Positions 1 through 7,692 of a stretch of 17,224 bases of DNA are shown one piece after another. Position 1 is the stretch's first letter; each line of letters starts with the position of its first letter. The notes beneath the pieces are model-generated. The model saw only the letters and a program-made list of their open reading frames with translations, ran no database searches and had not been told where the DNA came from. The position numbers and the translations under genes were made by a program. The DNA lies in NCBI GenBank assembly GCA_030740135.1, contig JASLXW010000025.1, positions 1 to 17,224 of the forward strand, in the 5' to 3' direction. The DNA comes from Nitrospinota bacterium. GTDB lineage: Bacteria > UBA8248 > JACPRG01.

Positions 1-165
1 CTATTGAAATATAAAGAACTATTGGTCCGTCGCGGAAAACCTTACGGGGTGCGGCTTTTCAACGATGTTGCAATAATCACCCGGCAAAGGTCGGAGATTT
101 CCGGGTTTGCTCAGGGTTTTCCGGTGGTTCGTCAAGAAACGTTGGATTCACCACATGTCGCACAA

Positions 166-1131
166 TCAATCATCCGCTATCTTTTCATAGTGCTCCAATC
201 TTCGGTAAAGCGTGCTCCGATCGATCCCGAGGATGGAAGCGGCCAACCTCTTGTTTCCCCCTGTCTCCCGGAGGACCCGGAGAACGTACGCGCGCTCAAC
301 CTCCTCCAGGTTTGAAAGGTCTTGCAAACCGCCCGGCCTTTTCAGCCCGCCCGGATCGCCGCGGCGGACTTTTCCCGCCAATCGGACCTCCTCCGGCAAC
401 TCCTGAATGCCCAGGGCGGAACCATCGCCGAGGACCAGCGCCCGCTCAATGACGTGTTCGAGCTCTCGAACATTTCCCGGCCAGGAATACGCGATCATGG
501 CGGACACCGCCTCGGTCACCTTGGTCTCTCGCAGGGACTCATACTTGCGAAGGAAATGGTTCACCATGATCGGGACATCTTCGGCGCGCCCCCTCAGCGG
601 CGGCAGCTCGAGCGTGACGGTGTTCAGCCGAAAGTAGAGGTCCTGCCGGAAGGCGCCCCGCCGGACTTCTTCCTCCAGGTTCCGGTTGCAGGCGGTGATG
701 ATCCTGACGTCCACCCGCAGGTGCCGGGTCCCGCCGACGCGACGGATCTCCTGATTTTGCAGTACGCCCAAAAGCTTGGCTTGCGACGCCGGCGAGGTGT
801 CCGCGACTTCGTCCAGAAACAGGGTTCCCCCGTCGGCCACCTCGAAGAGACCGGGTTTCGCGGACTCCGCGCCCGTAAAAGCGCCCTTTTCGTGGCCGAA
901 CAACTCGCTCTCTTGTAGGGTTTCGGGGAGGGCGCTGCAATCGACGATCAGAAACGGCGACTCGCGCCTCGGGCTCATCCGGTGAATCTCTCTCGCGACC
1001 AGTTCCTTGCCGGTCCCGCTCTCCCCGGACAGGAGAACGGTGGAAGGGGTTCGCGCCACTTTCCGGACCAACCTTCTGATCTCGACCATGGCGGGATGCC
1101 GGCCAAGAATTTCAGATGGATCCCCAGACAT
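166..1131 (-). CDS. Sigma-54-dependent AAA+ transcriptional activator without sensory domain
   Basis: This is a bacterial enhancer-binding protein that would remodel sigma-54 RNA polymerase to open promoters. Counting from the chosen start (321 aa), the AAA+ domain fills about residues 8-235. It has Walker A GESGTGKE (36-43), the sigma-54 contact loop GAFTGA (83-88), Walker B GGTLFLDEV (101-109), the arginine-finger region FRQDLYFRLN (161-170) and the sensor II motif WPGNVREL (217-224). A Fis-type helix-turn-helix follows at about 279-315. The frame stays open to a TTG at 1365, but that 78-residue extension is not domain-like. The ATG at 1131 has GGAG five bases upstream, so I chose it. No receiver, GAF or PAS domain precedes the AAA+ module, as in PspF-type activators. 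It is divergent from the lipoprotein/TRAP operon and may regulate it, but I saw no -24/-12 promoter in the window. Confidence 0.93.
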   Translation of the reverse strand: MSGDPSEILGRHPAMVEIRRLVRKVARTPSTVLLSGESGTGKELVAREIHRMSPRRESPFLIVDCSALPETLQESELFGHEKGAFTGAESAKPGLFEVADGGTLFLDEVADTSPASQAKLLGVLQNQEIRRVGGTRHLRVDVRIITACNRNLEEEVRRGAFRQDLYFRLNTVTLELPPLRGRAEDVPIMVNHFLRKYESLRETKVTEAVSAMIAYSWPGNVRELEHVIERALVLGDGSALGIQELPEEVRLAGKVRRGDPGGLKRPGGLQDLSNLEEVERAYVLRVLRETGGNKRLAASILGIDRSTLYRRLEHYEKIADD

Positions 1132-1660
1132 AGCGTCTCCGTTTGTGGATCCCAACGGGTAGACAGTCCTCGATTCCGGCTTCACCAGCGGAGTCAACAA
1201 TCCAACCCTTCCCGCGGAACGGGACCAGGAAAAAGAAAAACATCCAACTCCTGATCGATTAACAGGATCACTGACATGAACATCCTCCGCGAAAGATTGT
1301 CCTGCGGGACCCCCGTCAGTCATGAGAACCAGCCCGGGGCGAAAATATTTCTTCTTTTCGTTCAATTGCGCGGATCAAGATTGAAATGGAGAGGCTGGGT
1401 CTTAGTGGGGGGTTAATTTCTCGTCCGGCGGGAGGGAATTGCGGCCTGAGGCGAGCCCCCGCTCCCGAGACCCGGGTCTCCAGGGCGGCGACCTGCCGGA
1501 AAATTCCGAAGCCCAGGATTCGCCTGCCGCCCGAATGGAGCATTTCAAGGAAGCGGGTTCGACCTGATTCCCACGTCACCCAAGCCATCACCGCGTGATA
1601 TTATATGGAGATATTTTCTTTATTTATCCAATAGTTATATATATGTTGTTAAATTAACGA
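1132..1660. other. Divergent intergenic region between activator and lipoprotein/TRAP operon
   Basis: This is about 530 bases without a convincing gene. The part near the activator (to about 1365) stays open in the activator frame but reads like non-coding sequence. A perfect 14-base palindrome lies at 1467-1480. From about 1595 the composition turns sharply AT-rich and leads into the predicted promoter at 1661. The AT-rich tract could act as an UP element or a site for bending proteins (inference). A GTTAA-A-TTAAC inverted repeat sits at 1648-1658, just upstream of the -35 box. Confidence 0.6.
1467..1480. promoter_or_regulatory. Perfect 14-bp palindrome, possible operator
   Basis: GAGACCCGGGTCTC is fully self-complementary. 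It lies in the non-coding space between the divergent activator and lipoprotein genes. Two-fold symmetry fits a dimeric regulator site. No second copy was noticed in this region, and the binding protein is unknown. Confidence 0.3.
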
Positions 1661-1689
1661 TTGACGTTTTTCGAGTCGGTGGGTACTAT
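1661..1689 (+). promoter_or_regulatory. Sigma-70-type promoter for the lipoprotein/TRAP operon
   Basis: TTGACG (1661-1666) and TACTAT (1684-1689) are separated by exactly 17 bases, close to the TTGACA/TATAAT consensus. The upstream 60 bases are very AT-rich, unlike the rest of the window. Transcription would begin near 1696. That places the first in-frame ATG (1692) outside the transcript and argues for a downstream start for the first lipoprotein. Confidence 0.6.
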
Positions 1690-1757
1690 TCATGTTGTTC
1701 GACGCGAGAAATGAGATGTTCCTGACAGCCCTTCGTCAAGTGGGACGGTTTACACTG

Positions 1758-2276
1758 ATGGAAAATGCGCGGACCCGAATGACCGAAGGAAAGTCCTCGC
1801 CGTTCCTCAGAGCCGGTTGGGAATTCCGGTTCTGTTTGCTCACCGTGTCTTTGCTCTTCTTGGGCGGATGCGCCTTACTTCTCGCCGGAGGCGCAACCGG
1901 CACGCTCCAGGGATTCGAGTATTCGGTTGAAAATGTCGCCGACAAGAGTTTTATAACGAGCATGTCGACGCTGAAGCTTGCTTCTGTCCAGGCGCTGGAT
2001 GAGATGGCCTTTCAACCCTCGACGCCCGTTCCGACCAAAACGGGCTTCCGCATCTTGGCAGCCACCTCCAAACTTCATATACAAATTGATCTTGAGCGAG
2101 TCACCGAACGTGTCTCGCGGATCAGCGTGAACGCAAAGAAGGGATTTTTCCGGAAGGATCGCGCGACCGCGGTGGAGATCATCCGAAGGACAGGCGCCGT
2201 GATCGAGCAACGGGTTGCGAGGGCCGAACCGAAAGCCGGGAAATTTTCAAGCCCCCTGATCCTCATGGTGCCGTAG
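1758..2276 (+). CDS. DUF3568-like lipoprotein, first of a tandem pair
   Basis: This is a small predicted lipoprotein of unknown function. A signal sequence with basic residues and the hydrophobic run CLLTVSLLFL ends in the lipobox LGGC, so the mature protein begins at that Cys. The roughly 120-residue mature domain has the alternating beta-alpha pattern I associate with DUF3568. It aligns by eye with the next gene: both carry an EY...V start, the phrase ILAATS/ATAS-L, an ERVT/ERIT-R motif, and a closing K-T/A-A-EI-RR helix. Start choice is uncertain. ATGs at 1692, 1716, 1758 and 1779 are in frame and none has a strong Shine-Dalgarno site; 1692 lies upstream of the predicted transcription start. 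The next gene starts 8 bases after the stop, which suggests one operon with the TRAP genes. Confidence 0.75.
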   Translation: MENARTRMTEGKSSPFLRAGWEFRFCLLTVSLLFLGGCALLLAGGATGTLQGFEYSVENVADKSFITSMSTLKLASVQALDEMAFQPSTPVPTKTGFRILAATSKLHIQIDLERVTERVSRISVNAKKGFFRKDRATAVEIIRRTGAVIEQRVARAEPKAGKFSSPLILMVP

Positions 2277-2284
2277 CGGCCGGG

Positions 2285-2725
2285 ATGAAATCCATCATCA
2301 ACAGTCGAAGAGAACATCCGCACTCTCTCGGGTTCCGCCGGCCGGTTTTGCTTCTGTCCGTCTTGCTCCTGTCCGTCTCCCCGCTTTCCGGGTGCGGCGG
2401 CGGGGCCGCCAGATCCGCCGGTGTGGAATACACCCTCACCGGCGTCGCCTACAGAACGGTCAGTGCGGACCTGACGGCCGCGAAGCGGGCGGCCGTCAAG
2501 GCCCTCAAGCAGTTGGACATGAATCCGACCGGGGCCGTCAACACCGATCGCGGGGCCAAGGTCCTCGCGGCGACGGCTTCTTTGAACATCAAGGTGGAGA
2601 TGGAGCGGATCACCTCCCGGGCGACGAAGATTTACGTGGACGCCAAGGGGCGTGTCCTGAGGGACAAGACCACGGGCGCGGAAATCCTGCGCCGGATGCT
2701 TGAGAATCTGGGCATCAGGAATTGA
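2285..2725 (+). CDS. DUF3568-like lipoprotein, second of a tandem pair
   Basis: This is a 146-aa predicted lipoprotein paralogous to the preceding gene. A basic N-terminus (KSIINSRREH), the hydrophobic segment LLLSVLLLSVSPL and the lipobox LSGC give a type II signal peptide with the lipidated Cys near residue 37. The mature domain repeats the neighbour's pattern: VEYTLTGVAY, K-AAVKAL, AKVLAATASL, MERITSRATKIYVDAKG and a C-terminal EILRRMLENL helix. The function is unknown; I infer an outer- or inner-membrane-anchored periplasmic role because the signal is lipoprotein-like. Its stop at 2723-2725 is only 8 bases before the best tatT start, so the pair is probably co-transcribed with the TRAP transporter. 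Confidence 0.78.
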   Translation: MKSIINSRREHPHSLGFRRPVLLLSVLLLSVSPLSGCGGGAARSAGVEYTLTGVAYRTVSADLTAAKRAAVKALKQLDMNPTGAVNTDRGAKVLAATASLNIKVEMERITSRATKIYVDAKGRVLRDKTTGAEILRRMLENLGIRN

Positions 2726-2733
2726 CACCCTCC

Positions 2734-3684
2734 ATGGCGTTCCCGCGCCCTCCGATACGAGGAGGTCCGGGTGTCCCGAAATCCGCCGGGTGCGCCCGAA
2801 ACGGTCCGGGGCGGCGAAGCCTCCGGCCCCCCTTGGGTTTTCTTCTTTTTCTGCTGGCCCTTATCCTCCCATCTTCCGGCTGCTCGCTGAAGCGGATCGC
2901 CGTCCTCTCCACGGCGGAAATTGTCGAGGACGCCTTCGCGGCGTTCAACGAGGAGGAAGACCTTGTCATCGCGGAATCCGCCGCCGCTTCGAATTTGAAG
3001 CTCCTGGAGGGCCTGCTGAAATCGGAACCGAATCACCGCGGGCTCCTCCTGCTGGCCGCCAGGGGGTTCGGCGGCTATGCCTTCGCCTTCGTGGAGGAAA
3101 AAACCCCCGGCCGCGCCCGAAGGCTTTACATCCGGGGGCGGAACTACGGGCTGCGGCTCCTGCGGCTTCACGGCTTTTCTCCGCCCGCCCGCCTGGACGA
3201 CTTCCGCCGGGCGGTCCGAAAGCTTGGGCCGAGGGAGCTGCCGGCGCTTTTTTGGACGGCGTACAATTGGGCCAACTGGATCAACCTCAACCAGACCTCG
3301 CCCCGGGCCCTGGCCGATCTGCCGCGCGCGGTGGCCATGATGGAGCGCGTCGCGGCCGTGGACGAGACATACTTCTACGGCGGGGCCCACGTTTTTCTCG
3401 GCGCCTATTTCGGAGGCAGGCCCAAGATCGCCGGCGGGGACGTCGCCGCCGCCAAACGGCACTTCGACCGCGCGTTGAAGCTTTCCGGCGAAAAGTTTTT
3501 GCCCCATTGGGTGTTTTATGCCCGCTATTACGCAATTCCCGCTCAGAAGAAAGACATTTACGTGAAGCTCTTGAAGAAGGTGACGGGGGCGCCCGCCGGG
3601 GTCCTGCCCTCCGAGCGCCTCGCCAACATCGTCGCCCGCGGGCGGGCCGAGCGCATGCTCGACGAAGTGGATGAGTACTTCTAA
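2734..3684 (+). CDS. TRAP transporter-associated TatT-type lipoprotein
   Basis: This protein is recognised as the TatT component family, the TPR-like lipoprotein partner of certain TRAP transporters first described in Treponema pallidum. A long basic N-terminus and a hydrophobic segment lead to the lipobox PSSGC, with the Cys at residue 50 from the ATG at 2734. A TTG at 2722 is also in frame but overlaps the previous stop and has no usable spacing. The mature protein is all-helical in appearance and contains the aromatic-rich segments FWTAYNWANW (about 173-182) and FYGGAHVFLGAYF (about 214-226), typical of the family. It overlaps the dctP start by one base (TAATG). The family is proposed to work with the substrate-binding subunit on hydrophobic ligands in the periplasm. 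That role here is inferred from family and gene order. Confidence 0.88.
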   Translation: MAFPRPPIRGGPGVPKSAGCARNGPGRRSLRPPLGFLLFLLALILPSSGCSLKRIAVLSTAEIVEDAFAAFNEEEDLVIAESAAASNLKLLEGLLKSEPNHRGLLLLAARGFGGYAFAFVEEKTPGRARRLYIRGRNYGLRLLRLHGFSPPARLDDFRRAVRKLGPRELPALFWTAYNWANWINLNQTSPRALADLPRAVAMMERVAAVDETYFYGGAHVFLGAYFGGRPKIAGGDVAAAKRHFDRALKLSGEKFLPHWVFYARYYAIPAQKKDIYVKLLKKVTGAPAGVLPSERLANIVARGRAERMLDEVDEYF

Positions 3685-4763
3685 TGAACGAACGGCGGAA
3701 ATTTTCCCGGCGCCCCGCCGGGCCGGCGGTTTTCCTGGGCCTGGCGGTTTCCTTGGCGGCCGTTTTTGGTTTCTTCCATCCGGAGAACGCCCCGGCGGCC
3801 CGAAGGCATCGGATCAAGTTCGCCACCCTCGCCCCGGAGGGATCGACGTGGATGAACGTCATGCGCGATTTTGCGCGGGCCGTTAAGGAGAAGACGAACG
3901 GAGAAGTCCGCTTCCGGATCTATCCGGGCGGCGTTCAGGGCGACGAAAAGGACGTGGTGCGGAAGATCCGCATCGGCCAGCTTCACAGCGCGGGGTTCAC
4001 GGGCGTGGGCCTGGGGCGGATCCTTCCCCAGGTCCGGGTTCTCGAGCTGCCCTTCCTCTTCTTCCGGGACGCGGAGGTGGACTTCGTCCATGAGCGGGTC
4101 GACGCCCGGCTGGCCCGGGCCTTCGAGGAGAAGGGGTTCGTCCTCCTCGGCTGGGCGGAGGTGGGGCTTGTGCACCTCTTCTCGAAAAAGCCCGTCCGGA
4201 CCAAAAGCGATTTGAAGGGCCTCAAGCCCTGGGCCTGGGAGGGAGACCCTCTGGCCAAGGCCTACTTCGAGGCCCTCCAGGTGACGCCGGTCTCCTTGTC
4301 GGTCATCGACGTTCTGACTTCGCTTCAGACGGGCCTCATCGACACGGTTTACGCCTCGCCGCTCGGCGCCATCGCCCTTCAATGGTTCACCAAAGTAAAG
4401 TACATGACGGCCCTGCCGGTCACGAACGCCACGGGCGCCATCGTGGTCTCGAAGAAAATCTTCGAGCGCCTCACCCCGGACCAACAGCGGGTCCTGAAAG
4501 CCGAGGGCAAGCGCCATTTCGATCGCCTGATCCGTCTCAGCCGCGAAGACAACCGGAAGTCCATTGAAGAGATCCGCAAAGAGGGCGTCGAAGTCCTCCC
4601 TCTGCCTCCCGCCGGCGACCTCCAGGAGTTTATCGACGTCGGCCGCTCGACGTGGGAGCGCCTGAGCGGAAGGCTTTACCCGCCGGACCTGCTGGCCGAA
4701 GTGTTGGACGCCCTGAAGGAATACCGCAAGCTCCACCCCCTGCCCGGCGGAGGAAAGAATTGA
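3684..4763 (+). CDS. dctP: TRAP transporter substrate-binding protein, DctP family
   Basis: This is the periplasmic ligand-binding subunit of the TRAP system. A signal peptide (basic MNERRKFSRR, then a hydrophobic stretch to about residue 30) is followed by the DctP fold from residue 43 (RIKFATLAPEGSTW). Family landmarks include GGVQGDEKDVVRKIRIGQL (82-100), LPFLFF (122-127), the SDLKGLK motif (175-181) and VIDVLTSLQTGLID (207-220). At 359 aa it is of normal length. The residue after GLK, where many DctP proteins carry the carboxylate-clamping Arg (GLKIR), reads PWAWEGDP (182-189), so the canonical Arg appears to be replaced by Trp. Translation is coupled to tatT (one-base overlap) and to dctQ, whose GTG begins two bases after the TGA. 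Confidence 0.95.
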   Translation: MNERRKFSRRPAGPAVFLGLAVSLAAVFGFFHPENAPAARRHRIKFATLAPEGSTWMNVMRDFARAVKEKTNGEVRFRIYPGGVQGDEKDVVRKIRIGQLHSAGFTGVGLGRILPQVRVLELPFLFFRDAEVDFVHERVDARLARAFEEKGFVLLGWAEVGLVHLFSKKPVRTKSDLKGLKPWAWEGDPLAKAYFEALQVTPVSLSVIDVLTSLQTGLIDTVYASPLGAIALQWFTKVKYMTALPVTNATGAIVVSKKIFERLTPDQQRVLKAEGKRHFDRLIRLSREDNRKSIEEIRKEGVEVLPLPPAGDLQEFIDVGRSTWERLSGRLYPPDLLAEVLDALKEYRKLHPLPGGGKN

Positions 4764-4764
4764 C

Positions 4765-5265
4765 GTGAAGGTCCTTCGGGCCTTCGACCGGCGGCTGGCG
4801 CGGGCGGAGGGATTTGCGCTCGTCGTGTTTCTCGGCGCCATGGTCGGCGTTTCCTTCCTCCAGGTCATTCTAAGAAACCTCTTCCACACCGGCATTGAAG
4901 GGGCGGACACGCTTCTCCGGCACGGGGTTCTCTGGGTCGCCCTGCTGGGCGCCTCCCTGGCGACCCGGCAGGCGCGCCATATCCGGATCGACATCATTCC
5001 CAGGCTGATTCCCGCCGCGCATCAAGCGTGGATCGAGCGGATCACGGGCCTGGCCGCCTTCGCGGTTTCGGTCTCGCTGGTCGGGGCGGGCTGGACCCTC
5101 GTCCGGCTCGAGCGGGAGGCCCGGACGGTTCTCGCCCTGGGAGTTCCCACCTGGGTCGCCCAGGTCATCATCCCTTTGGGCTTCCTGCTGATTGCGTTCC
5201 GGCTGGGACTGATGACGCTTGAAAAGTTTCGGCCGCCCAAGGCCGAAGGGGATGAGACCCCGTGA
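4765..5265 (+). CDS. dctQ: TRAP transporter small permease, DctQ family
   Basis: This is the small inner-membrane subunit of the TRAP transporter, which complexes with DctM. The 166 residues contain four predicted TM segments at about 17-40, 50-68, 90-113 and 128-152. The second is followed by the typical ATRQARHIRIDI motif, a family hallmark. The start is GTG at 4765, nine bases after a good GGAGGAA Shine-Dalgarno site inside the end of dctP. The stop overlaps the dctM start by four bases (GTGA), indicating translational coupling. Confidence 0.93.
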   Translation: MKVLRAFDRRLARAEGFALVVFLGAMVGVSFLQVILRNLFHTGIEGADTLLRHGVLWVALLGASLATRQARHIRIDIIPRLIPAAHQAWIERITGLAAFAVSVSLVGAGWTLVRLEREARTVLALGVPTWVAQVIIPLGFLLIAFRLGLMTLEKFRPPKAEGDETP

Positions 5266-6545
5266 TCCCGGCCGCATCGATCGTTCTGATCCTCCTGGCC
5301 CTTCTCGGGATGCCGTTGTTCGCGGTGATCGGCGGGGCCGCCTTGTTGGGTTTTCATTCCGCCGAAATCAACGTGGCCGCCGTGATGGTGGAGTTTTACC
5401 GGATGGCCAGCGCCCCGACCCTTCTGGCCATCCCCCTGTTCACCTTCGCGGGTTACCTGCTGGCGGAAAGCCGCGCGCCCCAGCGGCTGTTGGCGGTTTC
5501 CCGGGCACTGGTCGGATGGATGCCGGGCGGCGTGGCCCTTGTGACGCTATTCACGTGCGCCGGGTTCACGGCCTTCACCGGCGCCTCCGGGGCGACGATC
5601 GTGGCCCTGGGCGGGCTGTTGTTTCCCATGCTCCAGCAGGAGGGGTTTTCGGAAAAGTTCTCCCTGGGACTGCTGACGACCTCGGGCAGTCTGGGTCTGT
5701 TGTTCGCCCCGAGCCTGCCGCTGATCCTGTACGGTTTGGTGGCCGGGGCCCGCGTGGATCATCTCTTTCTGGCGGGATTTTTCCCGGGACTCCTGATCAT
5801 CGCGGTTCTGTCCCTTTCCTGCATGCGCGCCGGAAGGGGTTTCGGCCTGAACGCGGGCAGGCATCCGTTCTCTCTCGCGGAAGCGGGTCGGGCGGTCCGG
5901 GGCGCCGCCTGGGAGATCCCGCTCATCCCCATCATCCTGGTTGGAATATACGGCGGGTTTTTCACGGCGACGGAGGCGGCCGCGGTTTCGGCGTTCTACC
6001 TCCTGGTCGTCGAGGTGTTCGTTTACCGGGACCTGGGGCTGAGGCGGGATCTGCCGAGGATCATGCGCGAAAGCATGGTCCTGGTGGGCGGCATCCTGGT
6101 CATCCTGGGCGCCGCCTTGGGGTTTACGAGCTTCCTCATCGATGAGGAAGTCCCCATGCGTCTGCTCGCCGCCGTTCGGGAGACGATCGAAAGCCGGATC
6201 GTGTTTCTGATCTTTCTGAACCTGTTTCTGCTGGTCGTGGGGATGATGATGGACATCTTCTCTGCCATCATCGTGGTGGTCCCCCTGATTGCGCCCATCG
6301 CGCGGGAGTTCGGCATCGACCCGGTACACCTGGGAATCATCTTTCTGACGAATCTGGAAATCGGATACGCGACGCCGCCGGTGGGCTTGAACCTGTTCAT
6401 TGCCAGCTACCGGTTCGAGAGGCCGGTCACCGAGCTTTACCGGGCGTCGCTCCCGTTTCTCGGCCTCCTGCTGATCGCCCTCATCATCATCACCTATTGG
6501 CCCGGTCTGAGTCTTTTTCTGGTGGAATGGGTGACCGGCCGGTAA
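5262..6545 (+). CDS. dctM: TRAP transporter large permease, DctM family
   Basis: This is the large inner-membrane transport subunit, which would move the DctP-bound ligand by sodium- or proton-coupled secondary transport. The 427-aa length is normal. About 11-12 hydrophobic segments are visible, along with the conserved loop GFTAFTGASGATIVALGG (about 101-118) that contributes to ion binding in this family, and the late motif NLEIGYATPPVGLNLF. The GTG start overlaps the dctQ stop by four bases. It is the last gene of the lipoprotein/TatT/TRAP operon, and a hairpin follows 13 bases after the stop. Confidence 0.96.
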   Translation: MIPAASIVLILLALLGMPLFAVIGGAALLGFHSAEINVAAVMVEFYRMASAPTLLAIPLFTFAGYLLAESRAPQRLLAVSRALVGWMPGGVALVTLFTCAGFTAFTGASGATIVALGGLLFPMLQQEGFSEKFSLGLLTTSGSLGLLFAPSLPLILYGLVAGARVDHLFLAGFFPGLLIIAVLSLSCMRAGRGFGLNAGRHPFSLAEAGRAVRGAAWEIPLIPIILVGIYGGFFTATEAAAVSAFYLLVVEVFVYRDLGLRRDLPRIMRESMVLVGGILVILGAALGFTSFLIDEEVPMRLLAAVRETIESRIVFLIFLNLFLLVVGMMMDIFSAIIVVVPLIAPIAREFGIDPVHLGIIFLTNLEIGYATPPVGLNLFIASYRFERPVTELYRASLPFLGLLLIALIIITYWPGLSLFLVEWVTGR

Positions 6546-6557
6546 GGGCAATCCCGC

Positions 6558-6583
6558 GGGAGGCGCTTTTTGAAAGGCCTCCC
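6558..6583. terminator. Hairpin after dctM, without T-tract
   Basis: GGGAGGC (6558-6564) pairs perfectly with GCCTCCC (6577-6583). The interior CTTT and AAAG can add four more pairs after a one-base bulge, leaving a three-base loop. It lies between the TRAP operon and the oppB-like gene. No run of T follows on either strand, so it is not a classic intrinsic terminator. It may instead be a Rho-associated end or an mRNA 3'-stabilising stem-loop. Confidence 0.45.
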
Positions 6584-6653
6584 TAAGAATTAAGGGGTTT
6601 GTTAGGATAGTGGGAAGGTCGCGTCTTTGAATGGTCCTTTCCGGTGAGGGTTG

Positions 6654-7616
6654 ATGGGCGCCAAGGTTTTCAAGCGGTTCACGCACATGCTGGGCGTCCT
6701 CGTCATCCTCTCCGTCGTCCTGTACTACATGCTGGGCCTCATGCCCGGCGACCCGGTCGACCTGCTCATCACCTCGCGGCCCAACATCACCTCCGAGGAC
6801 GTCGCGAACCTCCGCAGGTTGTACGGCCTCGATCAACCCATCTACGTCCGCTACCTGAAATGGGTCCGGCAGGTCCTCTCCGGGGACCTCGGGTTTTCGC
6901 GGACGTACAAACGCCCCACGGGAGAGATCCTCTCCAGCCGAATCGGGAACACCTTCCGGCTGATGGGGGCGGCCTTTTTGATCAGCCTGGTGATCGCCAT
7001 TCCCCTGGGGATCTTCTCCGCGTTGCGCCAATACTCGGTCTTCGACTACGTGGTGAATCTGGGGGCCTTCGCGGGGATCTCGATCCCCGCCTTCTGGCTG
7101 GGCCTTCTGGCCATCATCCTGTTCGCCGAGGTCCTGGGCTGGTTTCCGCCCGGGGGAATCCGCACGTACGGGCGCAACTCAATCGGAGATCACCTCTGGC
7201 ACCTGACCCTGCCCGCCGTCGTCCTCAGCATTCAGACCGTTGGCCGGTGGACGCGCTACATGCGGAACAGCCTGTTCGACGTCCTGCGGGCGGATTACAT
7301 CCGCACGGCCCGGGCCAAGGGCCTGGGGGAGAGCGTCATCATCGGACGGCACGCGCTGAAGAACGCCTCCCTGCCGATGATCACGATCCTGGCCCTGTCC
7401 GTCCCGGAGCTGTTCAGCGGGGCGCTCATCACCGAAACGATCTTCGCCTGGCCGGGGATGGGGCGGCTGCTCTACGACTCGGTGATCGGCTCTGATTACT
7501 ACGTCGCGATGATCTCGTTCATGTGTCTGGCGGCGCTGACGCTGTTGTTCAACATGCTCGCCGACTTCGCCTATGGCTTGGTGGACCCGCGCCTGCGGCG
7601 GGAATCCATCGCCTGA
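6654..7616 (+). CDS. Dipeptide/oligopeptide-type ABC transporter permease, OppB/DppB family
   Basis: This is an inner-membrane subunit of a peptide/nickel/opine-type ABC importer. Features of the 320-aa product are an N-terminal TM with the LMPGDPVDLL motif (29-38), a periplasmic region with LYGLDQP (56-62) and GDLGFS (77-82), then TM segments of the BPD_transp_1 domain. The EAA cytoplasmic loop DYIRTARAKGLGES (about 214-227) contacts the ATPase. A C-terminal ETIFAWPGMGRLLYDS motif is also typical. I chose the ATG at 6654 with GGTGAGG just upstream; a TTG immediately before it is also in frame. The oppC-like gene follows. No ATP-binding or solute-binding subunit is encoded next to it, so those must come from elsewhere. 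Substrate unknown. Confidence 0.94.
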   Translation: MGAKVFKRFTHMLGVLVILSVVLYYMLGLMPGDPVDLLITSRPNITSEDVANLRRLYGLDQPIYVRYLKWVRQVLSGDLGFSRTYKRPTGEILSSRIGNTFRLMGAAFLISLVIAIPLGIFSALRQYSVFDYVVNLGAFAGISIPAFWLGLLAIILFAEVLGWFPPGGIRTYGRNSIGDHLWHLTLPAVVLSIQTVGRWTRYMRNSLFDVLRADYIRTARAKGLGESVIIGRHALKNASLPMITILALSVPELFSGALITETIFAWPGMGRLLYDSVIGSDYYVAMISFMCLAALTLLFNMLADFAYGLVDPRLRRESIA

Positions 7617-7692
7617 GAATTCGCTGAATCCCAGGGGGCCTCGCCCCCGGGCGATCAGCGACGAAAAGGGGCCCGCCGGCTCCGGGGAAAAG

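Noticed and set aside
4..315. Open frame of 103 codons on the plus strand at the window start
   Set aside because: Its second half is antisense to the conserved activator HTH, it has no ribosome site, and its sequence resembles no family.
5547..7031. 494-codon minus-strand frame across dctM and oppB
   Set aside because: The translation is dominated by Asp, Gln, His and Arg, the typical antisense of membrane-protein genes.
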